NCBI RefSeq assembly: GCF_000237925.1 | Contig: NC_031495.1 | Coordinates: 6,611,852-6,675,851, forward strand | Reading direction: 5' to 3' | Origin: Schistosoma mansoni | Lineage: Eukaryota > Platyhelminthes > Trematoda > Strigeidida > Schistosomatidae | DNA: 64,000 nt | Part shown: positions 11,901-26,576 of the stretch, piece after piece | Layout: each line of letters begins with the position of its first letter | Numbering within the stretch: the first letter of the stretch is position 1 | Notes under the pieces: model-generated | The model's database searches: none | The model's input: only the letters and a program-made list of their open reading frames with translations | What the model was told of the DNA's origin: nothing | Position numbers and translations under genes: made by a program

Positions 11901-14900
11901 CTTTCCGTTCCCATCCTTTTCATCCTCGATTTCGGCCTTCTGTTGTCAGACATTCTATTCCTGATAGCGTTATATGCTACTAGTATCGACATAAGTAGCA
12001 CATACCATAATGCCACTTTCTTAGAGTTCTTATGTTCTTCGTAAAAAACTCACCAAAGATAAATCTGAGCTTACAAGACCAATGACTATCACGCTTCAAT
12101 AACAATGCTGTAATCTGAAATCCTTTCTCCTATGATTATGTATTTCTCTTGTTTTACATTTTTAAAACCTTTGTAAAAATTATCATTTAAGACTATTCGA
12201 GAATGAAGTCCTTTCAATTAATGTATTCTTAGTCTTTTGAAATGTTTCATTCCTTTGTTGTATCAATCTAATTATGTCTGTAGATTGGTGTGAATTCAAT
12301 AATTTTCAATACACGTTTTATTTTAATTATCATACTTCAATGTTGTCTCTAGCCAATGAAAATAAATCAAATTAGAACTAAGCAGCTATTAATTTCTTCC
12401 TAGAATATTTTTACATTCACACAGATGATATCCGTGATGAAAACTATCTTCAACTCACACTAACCTTTATTAGTTGCCGAAATAAATGATAACGATAATC
12501 ATGAATTCATTATTAACTTAGTTTCAGATGAACTTTCGGTGTTCTGATAAGAAGGTTGTAGCTGAAAAGTTCAACCATTTGGGGACTGATATAATGACTA
12601 TCATAAGTACAGGATAATTGTCATACTAGGCTGAGAACAGGCCTAAATTGAAAACGTTGACTTTTGAACCAAGATATAATGATTTTGAAATTTCGTAATT
12701 AACGAAAGGATGATTAAATGTCCCCTTGTTTTTAACTGTTTTTCACCCGACATTAGGCTATAAGAAACACATATCTTCAAAACTAACCTTAAGTATCTAT
12801 AGCTAGTAATTTTCACGTCGTACATTTTTGAATAGTAGCTAGAATTCATGAGGCATATTTCCCATTATTGATGATTTATAAGCTGGATACACTTAAATAT
12901 CGTGTTGTTCACATTAAGACTTGAAGTTACTAAATCTCACTTTAAATGTCACTAAGCTGTTGAACGAAGTAGCCGCCGATTCGCTCAACAAGTATGATAC
13001 TTATTATTTGTATGGTTATGTATTTTCCTGGTGTCAATATTCAGAACTGGAGCTGATCAGTCTCTGTAGATGTATGAGCTTCCTGAATGAATGTCTCAAT
13101 ATAATGATTTTAGCCAAAAGTTTATGACTTATTTTGGATGGTAGATACTCCATCGTGTCATATCTGAGACTTTGTGCTTAATAACAACTGTAATTGGAAA
13201 CGTAAACTGTATCGTGTTTTCTCCAAAATAGTGTAGATGCTGACTTCACTCTCTTATAAAAAGTGATTAAAAACGAAACAGATATATGGTCCTCAGTGGA
13301 TTTCAGTAGTCCACTAACACATTAACGACTTAGATACAATAGTTGGTCATCTCTTTTTCATCTTATGATTGCATTTTAATAACAACTATTATTTGTTAGC
13401 ATAAGGTGACCAGAAACAGTCGAATGAAAGCTGTTAGACAAACATAACACTGGTTACTACTTAGTGACTAAGTGGTATAGAATAATGATTATTCATGACA
13501 GGTGAGATTAAGGTTTGTACAGAATACAAAATTTATTTGCTTTTAAACACCATTTTAACTCGTTTGTCTAAGAGTTATCATTACGAATTGTTGTTGTAAT
13601 CTAAAATTATTTGATTACCATAGAAACAGTATGACAAACACCTGCAGTTCTATTTTTTACTGTGAGGGACTTGCAGAGCCTTTTGAATTTCATAGTTTTC
13701 ATCACGAACGGACTCCACGAAGATAACCTTTGAAAACCAGAAAGCAATGGATAGCTGTTTCATCTTAACATGGGACTCTTAAGTAGTGTGTATCAACTAA
13801 CCCACAGGGAATCGAACCCAAGACCTTGGGATTTCTCAATGAATATTTAATACTTAGATCACTGATTCAATATCCAGTGATTTACATACCTAACTTCATT
13901 CAATCGACCATATTGTTCAACTATCATCTAATGACACTGGTAAGTAGCTGCCTCAGAGACGACATGGCTGAACTTCAACGGTCACAGCATCCCATTAAAA
14001 CTCCTCTCACAATTAGTCACTAATGAGCACACGATTGTTATTAGTGCAGGGATTTATGGGGGTCATTGAGTTCTAAAGTTTACATTACGAACTATTAATC
14101 AATAGCGAAGAGAATCTGTGAAAACTAGGGACATGATATTTCTGGTTAATAAAACTACGAAGTTACATATTCTAATGTTATTTATATAACTTTTATTTTA
14201 TTTTCAATAGATCGTAGAATTGTATTCACGAAATGGAGTGCGTCTGATAAACATAATTCGCCACTTGGAAACTATGTAAACGAAACTATGATATTACCAC
14301 GCATTAACACGTTTACTGATCAACCTTATCATAAAATTAGATTAGTGAATGGAAAATGTATCAATCAAGGTGAACTGCAAATATGGTTAGCTAGTAAATG
14401 GAGATCTGTTTGTAGTCAAAATAATGAGTAAGTTATTAAAGGTTGAAATTTCGAAATTGAAACTGTTGCAATCATACTTTTAAGGAGAGTTAGATAGTGG
14501 CTAGTAGTGAAATCAAGGAAGTGCGTTTTTATCATACTTGGAAATGGTCAGTTGTATATACCTGCTGCTCCGGCGTTAATGTTCACACTGAGACTCAATG
14601 TGAAATAATGTCTATATCGAGACGATCCACAAAGAACGCGCATATACCTAAAGAGAATGAACAGATGCAGTCCTTAACATTAACAAAGGGAAGATTTAAG
14701 AAACCATTATAAATAAATTATATTCATAAGTGTTTGTATCATCCCGTTGTTGGTATTTGGAACTAAATATTTATTTGTCTTCGTTGGCAATACGAAATGG
14801 GTAGTTGGCACTTCCTGCCATAGTACTCTTCAAGGTTGTCCGCTTAATCTGTGACGAATATAACCTGGAAATGTAATCAATCTTCACAAAACATTCTTGT

Positions 14901-17900
14901 ATTTATATACATTTCTTTGCCTTTTTATTACGTAATGCATAATAGATGGAGTAAAATAGATTCTCGGATAGCTTGTCAACAACTCGGTTACTTCAATGGG
15001 AATTTCTCTCTTGGTTCACAATCATTTAATCGATATCCAAGTGTACAAATTATAAAACCTAACTGTTTTGGTAACGAAACAAATGAACTTGGTTTATTTT
15101 CTTGTCCTGGTTTAATGAAAAATATCAGTTATGGAAGAAATATATGTGGTACGTTAATGTCTCTTGGTTATTTTTAAGTAGAGATTATATTCTCTACTTA
15201 GTAATAATAATTAATTGTTGTCACTTCCTCAATGTCATCACATAAGATAAATCATCATCATTTTAAATCATTTAGCTAAGAATTTTATACCCTGAAAAAC
15301 TCATAGAGTGAATTTAATACAACCGATTTGCATGATTATCACAGTTTCAGAGGTATAAATTCATTCAGTAGCTATCAGGACTCAGCGGCCGAGTCAATAA
15401 CGCGATGGCGTTTGAAGCGAGGGTACTGGGTTCGAGCCCCAGAGTGAACATCAACTCTGAGATGCAGGTACATTCAGCTGACGAGTCCCAAATAGGGCGA
15501 AACGCGCTTCCTGGATTCCACTGCTAGCCACTACCCATCTCTGCTTAGTTTCAGAGGTAGTTTGGTTTTTGTTTTTCATCCGACTTCGGTCATTAATCCA
15601 TTCTCATACTCTTGATCATAGAAGGAAGTTGGTAACTGTAAGGGAAGGCTTATAATTAAAAGCCGAATATTTGTGTTTATAGTTCATCAACAGATATAAT
15701 TTCTAAAACTGGTCTATAAAAGAATATATGCAAGTTATACCTATCTCGGTTAATAACTCACTCAAAACAACTGGCCTACATTTTTCTACCAATTACACTA
15801 CACACTTGCGATAGCACATAATCTATCCGACCTTCTAGAGTATATAAAGTCCAAATAGTTTACTGATGAAGATTTTTCTATGGTACAAAGTGATGTGAGT
15901 TCAAGACCTTAATTTAATATCAAACAGTTTGATATCACGTATAACTCCAGCTTAAGAAATAGTCAATAATTTAGAGATTGTTCTCAAACTTAACTTACTG
16001 ATTGTTTACAACTATACTTCACCAAAATTAAGTTTATTTGTTCATAAAGTTGTACTCATCACAAGCTGATTTGTGAGGATCACGGAATTGAGAATTTCCC
16101 TTCCGCCTAAAATTTGATTATTTTTCAGTTCATTGATCTAGACTGCCATAGACTTTTTAAGTGATATTTAATCAGTGTCAATCAGTTGTAAGAAGGTGGC
16201 ACTACGTTGATATGTTACTTGGTCAGCAGGATACCCTGGACCAAGGTTTCAAACTACTTTTCACTTATCAGCAAGGTAATCTTGAAGGAACTAATGCCCT
16301 TTGGCAGAGTCGAAGCCGCATCACGTAGCTTCACAGTCAGAGAAGTTACAGTGAGGTATTCGGGTAACGGATGACCTCCTGATGGTTTCCGAATGGTATA
16401 AAACTTAAGTTCAGGCTTTTTTGTCAACAACCTCCAACCACCTTACATCTAAACATAGTACATCCCAAGTTGTGTCACTTAGACTAGTGACTTCTTTGAA
16501 ACTTAATCGACAGAATTTGATTACCACTAAGAAGGACTTGACATACATAATAGTGTTCATTACTCAGTGATTAATCAATTACGTCTATTACTTCAGTGTT
16601 TTGTTTCATGGTCCCACCTTTCAATGATACGAACACTTCATAAGAGCACTTTATCTCATGAATAGTTTAGAGTAAGATTTTATGAAGGACATATATATCA
16701 GGAGAGTATAACTTGTAAACATACAGACGAAGACAGCAAATGTAGCAGCAGCCTTTGCATCAATAGGCCTCAACATACACAAAGGAAAAAGCAAGATTCT
16801 CAAAAACAACACGGAGAACACCAACCCAATCACACTTGATGAAGAAACTCTGGAAGAGGTGGAAACACTCACGTACCTGGGAAGCATCATTGATGAACAA
16901 GGAGGATCTGATGCAGATGTAAAGGTGAGGATTGGCAAAGCAAGGACTTTATTCCTACAATTGAAAAACATATGGAACTCCAAACAACTGTCAACTAGTT
17001 TCAAAGTGAGAATCTTCAATACGGACGTCAAGATAGTCAGTTCTACTGTACGGAGCTGTAACGTAGAGAATTACTACATCCATCGTCAAGAAGGTACAAG
17101 TATTTATAAACAGTTGTTTACGCAAAATACTGAACATGCAATGGCCGGATACTATCAGCGACAGTTTTCTGTGGAAGAGGACAAACCAGCTTCCAGCTGA
17201 AGAGGAAATTAGGAAAAGACGTGGATAGGACGTACATTTCGGAAATCACCAAACTGCATCACGAGGCAATCCCTGACTTGGAATCCAGAAGGGAATCGGA
17301 AAATGGAAGGCCAAAGAACACATTACGCTGGGAAATAGAAGCAGATATGAAGAGGATGAATGTTAACTGGAAAGAACTGGAAAGGATTGCCCAGGACAGG
17401 GTTAGATGGAGAATGCTGGTGTGCGGCCTATGCTCCTCGACGATGGGTAACAGGCGTAAGTAAGTAAGTAATAACTTGTAAAACCGACTTTCCCAATGAT
17501 AAGACAATAATTCCATGATGAAATCAAATATTGTTAACAACACCATGCTATAAATTGACTATAGTTAGATACATAGATTACTGAATATGTATTTTAGTAA
17601 CCGAATAGTATTTTAATTATTTATACTACTTAACAGTTTCTACTCATTTTTAAAATAATTTTAATTTTGTTACGATTTAATATGAGTCAAGGGTTATTTT
17701 TATTACAAATTATTATGGGAAAATGGTTGACATTAAAATAATATAGTTAATGTATATATCATGCTGTGTCATGCTGTGATGTCCTAAATTAATATTCTAA
17801 CCGGTTTTTCTTTCCATATTTCTAAATGGGAATTTTTACTGAAGTTGATCAGTCTCTTATTGGCATATATGCTTCCTGTGAGGATTGCCTCGATATTACC

Positions 17901-20900
17901 TTAGGTCACAAGTATTATAGGCAAACATGAATAGTAGGTAGCAGCGGAATCCAGGACGCACGTTTCATCCTATTTCGGACCCGTCAACTGTATGTAACTG
18001 TATCTCAGAGTTGATGTTCACTCCAGGACTCGAAAAGCATATCATGGATTCCACTGCTAGCCACTATCCATCTTTACTTATTTAGAACATGATTCGAGAA
18101 AATGGAATAGAAAGGTGCATTTGAAAGAATAAATAGATCTCAAGATCTGTGTGTATGATAAAGAGTCAATACATCTCCAGCATTTAGACTGATTTTAATT
18201 CATGTCATCCAACATCTTTAACAATCGATCATAATTATCAAGTGGTTCTCATTTAAATAGTCTCCTTCTTGAACCTCATTAGTTCTTCAACTAATAGCTA
18301 TTTATGACAAAAATATCTGTTTCTATCTAATTAATTTAATAAATAATAAAATTTTAGAAATTAAAACTTGACTTGGTACATAATCAATACACAGAATACA
18401 ATTCCTTCATATTGCACTGATTACATAACAGTTTAATACAGGTAAATGAATAGCTGTTCATTGGTCACATGTTCTTAAATCGATTAACATAATCAGACGA
18501 ATAGATGAATATTTGTGTATTTATATATATCATGCATCTATGACAACATGAATATATGTGAATAAGTTAGAGAACAATTTACGAATGCATAGACGTTACA
18601 TCAACATATAGGATATTACAATATTCAACTAAAATGAATCACAAACATGAGTCATTTGTTTATTGAAACACAGAAACTGACATAAAATTGGTCCAGTAAT
18701 TGTACACAATTGAAAATTTTAGAAAATGTAAGAAAGCAAACTCATTGAATTTTTACCTGGAATAGTAATGCAAAATTGTTTAAACTATGTTCCCCTCCTT
18801 TTAAATATAAGTATAAGAAGGTACATAGTTGAGTAGTAGTAGATTGACTATTTTATTTATTTTGGAAGTGTCTTTAACTTGAGTAAACAAGATGAAATGT
18901 CTGTCTGTCTATCATACTATGAGTAGACTAATCGTTAGTTCAAGTCGTATCTTTGATGACTGTAAAACATGACATTAAAAATTATAAGATAGTCAGTTGC
19001 TTGCAATCGACCATAGATATATGCAAAGCAACAATCAAGTATGATGAAACCACTGAATATGAATTTTGAGTTTATAAGTATGATACTAATTAAACCTCTA
19101 TTGATTCAGGCTGTTGAAACATGTGTCAAGTATGTTTAGGCACTACCAACGTACAGTTGAAGTAGTCTGGCATAGAAGAATACAGAGGGAATTATGGCAA
19201 TTACCAAAAATTTCCATATTAGTTTGAAGTACGTATAATAGTCGCAATCAATGTTTGAACGCCCTAGGTGACAGAGCTTTAAATCAGTCACAATGAAATA
19301 CATATATTTATTATCTTCTACCGGATATTAGGCTTCACTTTCATTTCCAACAGTATATCCCCAACCTTTTCTTTCATTCTTGTTGATCTGTTTTCCATAT
19401 GTTTAAGTTTTTACTACCCTTTATACAACCAATATTTCTACTAATGTTAACTTCTAGCTCAGTTCTTAGCTACAAACTGACCAAAGTTGAAACCAAGAAA
19501 AACATGAATGGCCTAGATTTGAAACTTAGTTGGGACATGCTTATACACTACTGATAAATATGAAGCTCATGAACGGATCTATTCATTGACTAATTACTCT
19601 TCAAGGCCCCACAGCAAGTGGTAGTTCGTTAACAAAAATATTTACTTGTCGGATTTCTATCAACCAAAATTTAAAGTTTTATTAGAAATCAGATTTTCTC
19701 TCCACAACCTCGATAGCACCTATCCAAATTGAACAGAAAATGTTTGATTACTTATGAGTAGATAAATACATCTTTGAAAATATTTCCATAATTATTTTGT
19801 TTTTAAATCAGATTTACAAGATTTGGTTAATTTAAATTGTTGGGGTGTTAATCCTAATCAGGTTAATGTACTTCTTTGGTACTCCTTTCAGTGACAAACA
19901 CTACCATAGAACCTCACGATGAAAAATGGGGCGGAACTTATGGAAATACACGTTTAAATGTTTCAGCATCAATTTTCGAATATGTAGACATTCAGTTTGC
20001 AGGTAAATACAATGTATAATTGTTATTATTGTTCATTGAATTATGGTACTATCAAAAATTTAACTGTGCATTTCCACTCTTTTTAAGTGAGCTAAACCGA
20101 TGAATGTTACTTTAAAACAATGTTTTATGTTTGTAGTATGCACATATTATTGTAAATGATATAGTCGTAGTTGCGTACCCCATAGAAATTTTTGACTAGG
20201 ATGAAGCACCTATCCAGCACTCCCTAAATTCCACACTGAAATCTGTCCGTGATCAAAAACACCACAAAACTGACATGAAATCAGTAAATAAAACAGGCGA
20301 AAACACAAATGTAAAATAATCTATTTTGTGTGTGAAATTTGTGGAGACAGTATGTGGAGCATAGATTAATGATCATTTAAAAAATCTATCATGAAGGTGA
20401 CACTTAAAATCCACAGCAGTTATGTTATCTTAGAACTCGCACGATGCTACTCCATGATTCGTATTGTCACGATATAAACACCTTCATAATGAATAATTTC
20501 CACAAATAACAATTACGTGCTCAACACTGACTAACTTTGAGAAGAATTCTTGAATTTCTAATGAGAAGCGACGACCGACTGAGTTCAAACATCCCGAATG
20601 TGAGATAAGTGCTATTGATGTTAAGTGATGTTGGCCACGTACAATGATTAACGTCAGAAATGTTAAGCCATTTGATTCTGACTAAGTGGTTTAAAAATAA
20701 CACACATTTACTGAGAAGCCTAGAATGGATTCCTGGCGAGATTATAAGCACATACTGTTGAATAAATCAAACTGAAACAAAAAGCCGTCCTAGGTTTTAT
20801 CAGTTTCCAATTATTGCCTACCTAAAGTCAGTCCTCCGTGAAAACTATCAGCAAATACTTGTTTCACATTGATCTACTTAAGGTTCTTTAATTGGTGTTC

Positions 20901-23900
20901 ATCTTAACCATAAGAAGAACAATAAAAACCCCTGTGACCATCTGTGTGTATCTGTTGCTCGGTAATGAACTCACTACAAAGGCTGAAAATAATAGAAAAT
21001 ATTTTATTCATAATTTACGTTACTGGTTTGCCTTAGTTGGACAAGAATTTGGAATCAAAAAGCAATGGTCAGTTGTTTTTTTTTAATGTGGGACTTCGAG
21101 GTTCACACCCACGACCCTACCGAAGGTCGAATATAGAACAGTCTCTCAACAAGCACTTAGCCTTCATACCAATGTAACAACAGTCAATGGTTTGGATTTC
21201 ATATGTTTAGCGAATCGTAATGTCGTGCAACCGTAACTGATTCAGACACTACATAGCTGAAACTCCACTGGTTACAACTTCTCATTATAACCTTAGGAAT
21301 CACTTCTCAAAATTAGTTATTGGTGAATGCATTTTATCACTAGCGTTAGGAGTTTGTGGAAACTATCGAATTTCGTTGTTAATATTCAGTTTACGTTCAG
21401 TGTTTCCTGGTTTTCAATGGCTGTCAAACTAATCTCAATCCATGAAGTATGTAACATAGTAACAATGATCAACATTTAGCATATACATTCTTCCAACAAA
21501 TGTTTTTTTCAACTTTTACATCAAGGTGTGAATCGATCAAACTATCATTCGGCAGCATTAAGCTCAACTCCTTATCCACCAGTTCTTTGTAATGTCCATT
21601 TAGCTTATAATGCTCATCATGCTATAAACTTTAAAAGAATTCGCGGTCCAGCAATACTTGAAAATGTTACGGTATGTTTTGGGTATAGGATACGTATCCG
21701 TTAATTTTTAGTTAATCTACTTCTCAGTGTTTAGTATATGTACAATATCTACCGTTTTTGGTTCATTTGTGGGCTAATGCTGCATACAAGTGCGCAATTT
21801 TCACTAAGGGTTTCATTTTAATCTCACTTTATCTGATTTTTACAGTCGAAAATTTGAGATGCTTGATCGCTGCAGAAAAAGAGGATGACATATATGAATA
21901 GTTTCAGATGATGGAAATGAAATCCCTCGTGAAAATTATGCTGTTATACGCTGTACTCACCAACTAAATAAAGGGAGAACTGCTCAGAAATGTTAGGTAT
22001 TGAATTCATATTGAGCAATGAAAAAGAGTAGTTACCCTAACACTAAGTTTTGTCAATCCTGCTTTTTGCTAAAAATTTACTAACATTTATACACTACCAA
22101 AATAATTATTTAAATGGAAAACTTTCTGTGCTAACCATGTTGATAGATTCAGCGAGATGAAAGTGGTAAACAGATCAAACCACATACTGTAAACATTACA
22201 TATTCAATATATGCTTAATAAATAACTTAGTAGTTAGTAAACACCACAAACTATCAACGTTTGAAGCTTATCTCATGATTTCTATTAGAATACAATCATA
22301 GCGTAGGCATAATGTTACAATTCTGTCTTCAATAATGAGGATAACAGGTCGGTTAACTCGTTTCAACATAATTATAAAATGCCAATTTCTGCCCAACTGA
22401 GTGTTCTAGTCGATTTGGCACCGATTGTCTGAGTGAAGAGTCGCAATCATTAACTTCTGGCTAAAACAGCAAAGTCCTCAAACTTAGTCTAAAACATTGT
22501 GGTCTCAAAACCTGGAGAACGATTATTTTTAAGGGGAGTGAAACGATTATTAATTATTTACCATACCAATAGAAGATTACTGTTTATTACTGGTAGACTT
22601 GGGTAGAAAGTTAATAATAAATATATCTTTTTGCTATATCCCAATGAGTAGAAAAATTGTATTTCTGACGTTTCGTGACTTGATGCAAGCTACTTCCTCA
22701 GGGCAAATAAATAACCGAAATAAATTAACACAAGTTTAAATAGCCAGAAATACAATTTTTACTCATTGAGATATTATTATCACAAGGGGTTCTTTTTTTG
22801 TGGAGATTTAGTACTTTCATAGTTGAAAGAGTGAGTCAATAGAAGCTAGATCACCAGGGAAAACCTGGGTTCGAATCTCGTGAGGCGAGGTCATGGATGC
22901 GCACTGCTGAGGAGTCCCACAATCGGACGAAACGGCGGTGGTGGTCTAGCTTCAATTGACCTATTGAGATATAACAAAATGGCAAATTTATTATTAACTC
23001 TCTACCCAATGTCCACTTTATTTGAAACTATCAAGTCCAACCTTGGCACTGATACCTTTTACTGTTTATTGTCCAGTAATAGGGAAGATAAAAAATTCCC
23101 ACGTTTCCAAAACTGTAATAAGTTTTAACGTGTAAAAAGAAATTTAAACGAATGTCTGCAAACGTAGTAGCAAAATTCGATAAAACGTAACTGTTATGAA
23201 TGGTTCAAACTTCTGCTACTTAAATACGTCTTACAATGAATCTCTCATAATCTTTAACTGGATCTTGTAAACAGTGTCTAAACTTGAATGCTATATATTA
23301 GGCACAATTAATCCACCTTAACTATTCATAGTATTCTCATCTTAGTGCATTCATTTATTTCGATAGTGTAATAAAAAGACGAAGATTCTCAGAACTACCT
23401 GATACATACTTTAAAGTACAAACTGATCTTAGTTAGACCTACACTGAAAAGCTGAAAGCAGTGGATGAGGGTTGTGAATTATTTTGAATTAATTAAGGTT
23501 ATGCATTACGAGTGTTGGATACCCGCTCATCAGTCTACGAATTACACATTCTGGCGTGAGACCCTGCGTACTGGTGTTCGATTCCTGGGTACCAANNNNN
23601 NNNNNNNNNNNNNNNNNNNNNNNNNNNNNNNNNNNNNNNNNNNNNNNNNNNNNNNNNNNNNNNNNNNNNNNNNNNNNNNNNNNNNNNNNNNNNNNNNNNN
23701 NNNNNNNNNNNNNNNNNNNNNNNNNNNNNNNNNNNNNNNNNNNNNNNNNNNNNNNNNNNNNNNNNNNNNNNNNNNNNNNNNNNNNNNNNNNNNNNGTATC
23801 ACATAGTTCTGAGAATCTTCGTCTTCTTATTACACTATCGAAATTCATCAAAGGGACGAATTGCTTTAGCATTCATTTATAATAAATACATTTTCATAAA

Positions 23901-26533
23901 ATATCACAATTTTTATTTTTATTTTATAGACAGAAAATAATTATGGACATGGAGTGAAAATTACATCAATTATGGGTTATATTAGATTAAATAGTGTTAC
24001 TTCACTAAGAAATAATGGTGATGGATTAAATATCAAATTATTAAGTGGTCCACATTATCACTGGCCTGAAGAAACACTTGAATTTATACATAAAGCTTAC
24101 TGGGTTTGTCGACCTGGTTCAATACCGGCTAGTCCAGTTTTTCCATTTTTAATGATAGCTGAACTACCTGGACCAACGTTTAAAACAAGTGGAATGTGTG
24201 AATTTGTGAGTTATGTATAATCATGAAAACCAAAACTTACTTGAAAGTTAATTTATTCACTGAAGTTGTTATGTTTACTAAGTGGCTGGAGGTTAGGCCC
24301 AGGAAAGCGTGGAAATAGATTTCGTTTTAGTTGGTACTAGTCGGTAATCCATAATTACAATCTTCACAGCTTGTGACAAAGATTCGAATTCCACAGGGAG
24401 CAACCGTTCCCTTAATATTTCAGGCCCATTGCTAACTACTACTGAATCAAGTACAATATCACAGATTTACTATTCAGTGACCACAATATCACCTTCAGTC
24501 AATTGGCATTACTGAGTAATCACTATCGGATTTCTTTGATGATAACTGTCTTCCATTAACTGGCTCTTTTGGCGATATCAGTCTCTAATTTAAACCGTCT
24601 CCAGGACTTCAATCCCAAGTTCTAATGAGAAGCTTTAACTGATTACTTTAACTCACGAATTTACCCTAGCTAGATCACTATTGAAAACTTGTGAACACTG
24701 GTTGGCCTTTTCTTCCTTGCGTGGGACTCTCCAGCAGATCATACCAACGTTTTGTACCCAGGAATCGAACACCAGTACCCAGGGTCTCACGCCAGAATGT
24801 CTAATTCGTAGACTGATGAGCAGGTATCCAACACTCTTAATGCATAACCTTAATTAATTCAAAATAATTCACAACCCTCATCCACTGCTTTCAGCTTTTC
24901 AGTGTTGGTCTAACTAAGATCAGTTTGTACTTTAAACTATGAAAGTTATACAACTTCCACAAATACCTTCATACTCATTAAGACTGATTAAGTTCAACCG
25001 TCTCGAGAGGGAAACATTTATCACTAACTCATGTCGAAAGTATAGACATTTGGTTTAAAACCAACGTATTGATGACAAAGCCAAAAGATTTTAGCTTCAA
25101 TTCCAATCCATAAATGAAGTCTCATACTAAAACGAAATAAACTGTACACATACACCCTGGTTTTCAGTGGTCGTCTAACAAAAGTTAATTCATAATGTAA
25201 ACTACAATTAAAAACTGAAAAATCTGTTCACAATCTTTTCAAACTTATAATGTTCATAAATTTTTTTATTATTATTACTTCCATAGTTTTCTATATCATT
25301 TCAGCATGTTGCCTCAGATCAAACAGATCAAATTATAACTATCAATCTACTTGAAACAATTCATGATCCAATAGCATATGGAAGAATTGAAATATGGGAT
25401 AAATTTACAATGAATCGAATAGCGAATTGGTTATTAGTTAATCAAACAATTTTAAATAATCATAATAATCATACGAATTATCCTTCTTTAGTATTCCATA
25501 GAAATTCAGGTCCATTGAAAGGTTTAGTATATCAAGGTGTTTCCTCTGACAGAAATGCTATTCTGATAAAATTTTTCTGGAACAAACTAACAGATCGTTT
25601 TGTTTGTTCAGAATTCGCTAATTGTATACGTGCCTTACTTCATATATCTGTGGGTCAGAGTAAGTCATATGAAATGGTTTTCAGTGTGTTGCTGTAGACT
25701 TATTTTTATATAACTTACAGTCATTTACAGAGATTAGAACCTCTATCTAGCCTCTAATGTGCTACAGTGATATGAAAATAATGATAGTAAGTTTGTGCAA
25801 ACTTTTCTAATTGAAGGTAGTTTCTAACACAAACCGACTTTAGGTAGACCATTACTGAAAACCGGAGAGCTATTGATAGATGTTTCGTCCTAGTATGAGA
25901 CCTTTCAGCAATGCTCACCTTCTATCTGGCCAAAAATAGTAATCACACGATATTCTACACTGACTGTAGGTGGAAATGTTAACCATTGGGAGTCAACTTA
26001 ATGGTCTCAAAGTAATGTGCTCACTGAAGAGCTTAAACATCTTTCGTTCAATGCATTAAGAAGCCGTATGTTTGCTTAGTTGAGGATTCTTATTTTAGAA
26101 AGGAACAGTTGTCCAGTATTTTCTGATCTACAAGAATTGTCTAGCTAACGTTATTTCACGATGTCAGCCGTTTTGAAGCTTTCAGGTCCAACCTTATCAA
26201 TTCATATTCCCTCTGAGAACATAGTGTATAAGTGTCATAATTCTTTCTTTAAATAGCTTTCTATTTCAATTCTTATATTTTTATTCTTACAGAAGATATA
26301 TGGAGATGACCAAATTATATTGTTTACGTCATAGGTTGACTTTAGTTGAATAACCATTAAAAAACGTGAAGCACTGGATAGCTGTTTCGCTTTAATATAT
26401 AATTGTGGATAGCTGTTTCGCTTTAATATATAATTGTTAAACGGTTTAAACCCCTGATGAGTCGTGGATGAGCACAGCTAAGAAGTAACGGCCTGTCAGT
26501 GCTTCTCCTTTTTTATTGTAATTCGATAGTCTA

Positions 26534-26576
<43 letters not shown>

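Larger units (their letters stand above)
8929..14210 (+). other. intron 1 of the bark-like gene (about 5.3 kb)
   Basis: It is bounded by GTATGT and TTTTCAATAG. It contains an R1 repeat copy near 11.7-12.0 kb and a decayed SINE near 13.7-14.0 kb. Nothing else was recognised. Confidence 0.6.

Noticed and set aside
16859-17463. Two plus-strand frames as host genes
   Set aside because: They are adjacent frames of one broken LINE 3' end with a GTAA tail.
19862-19891. 30-nt intron using donor GTTAAT
   Set aside because: It would place a TGA directly at the start of exon 5; the donor at 19845 keeps the frame.
23465-23882. Open frames spanning the N run
   Set aside because: They are open only because N codons are read as unknown residues.
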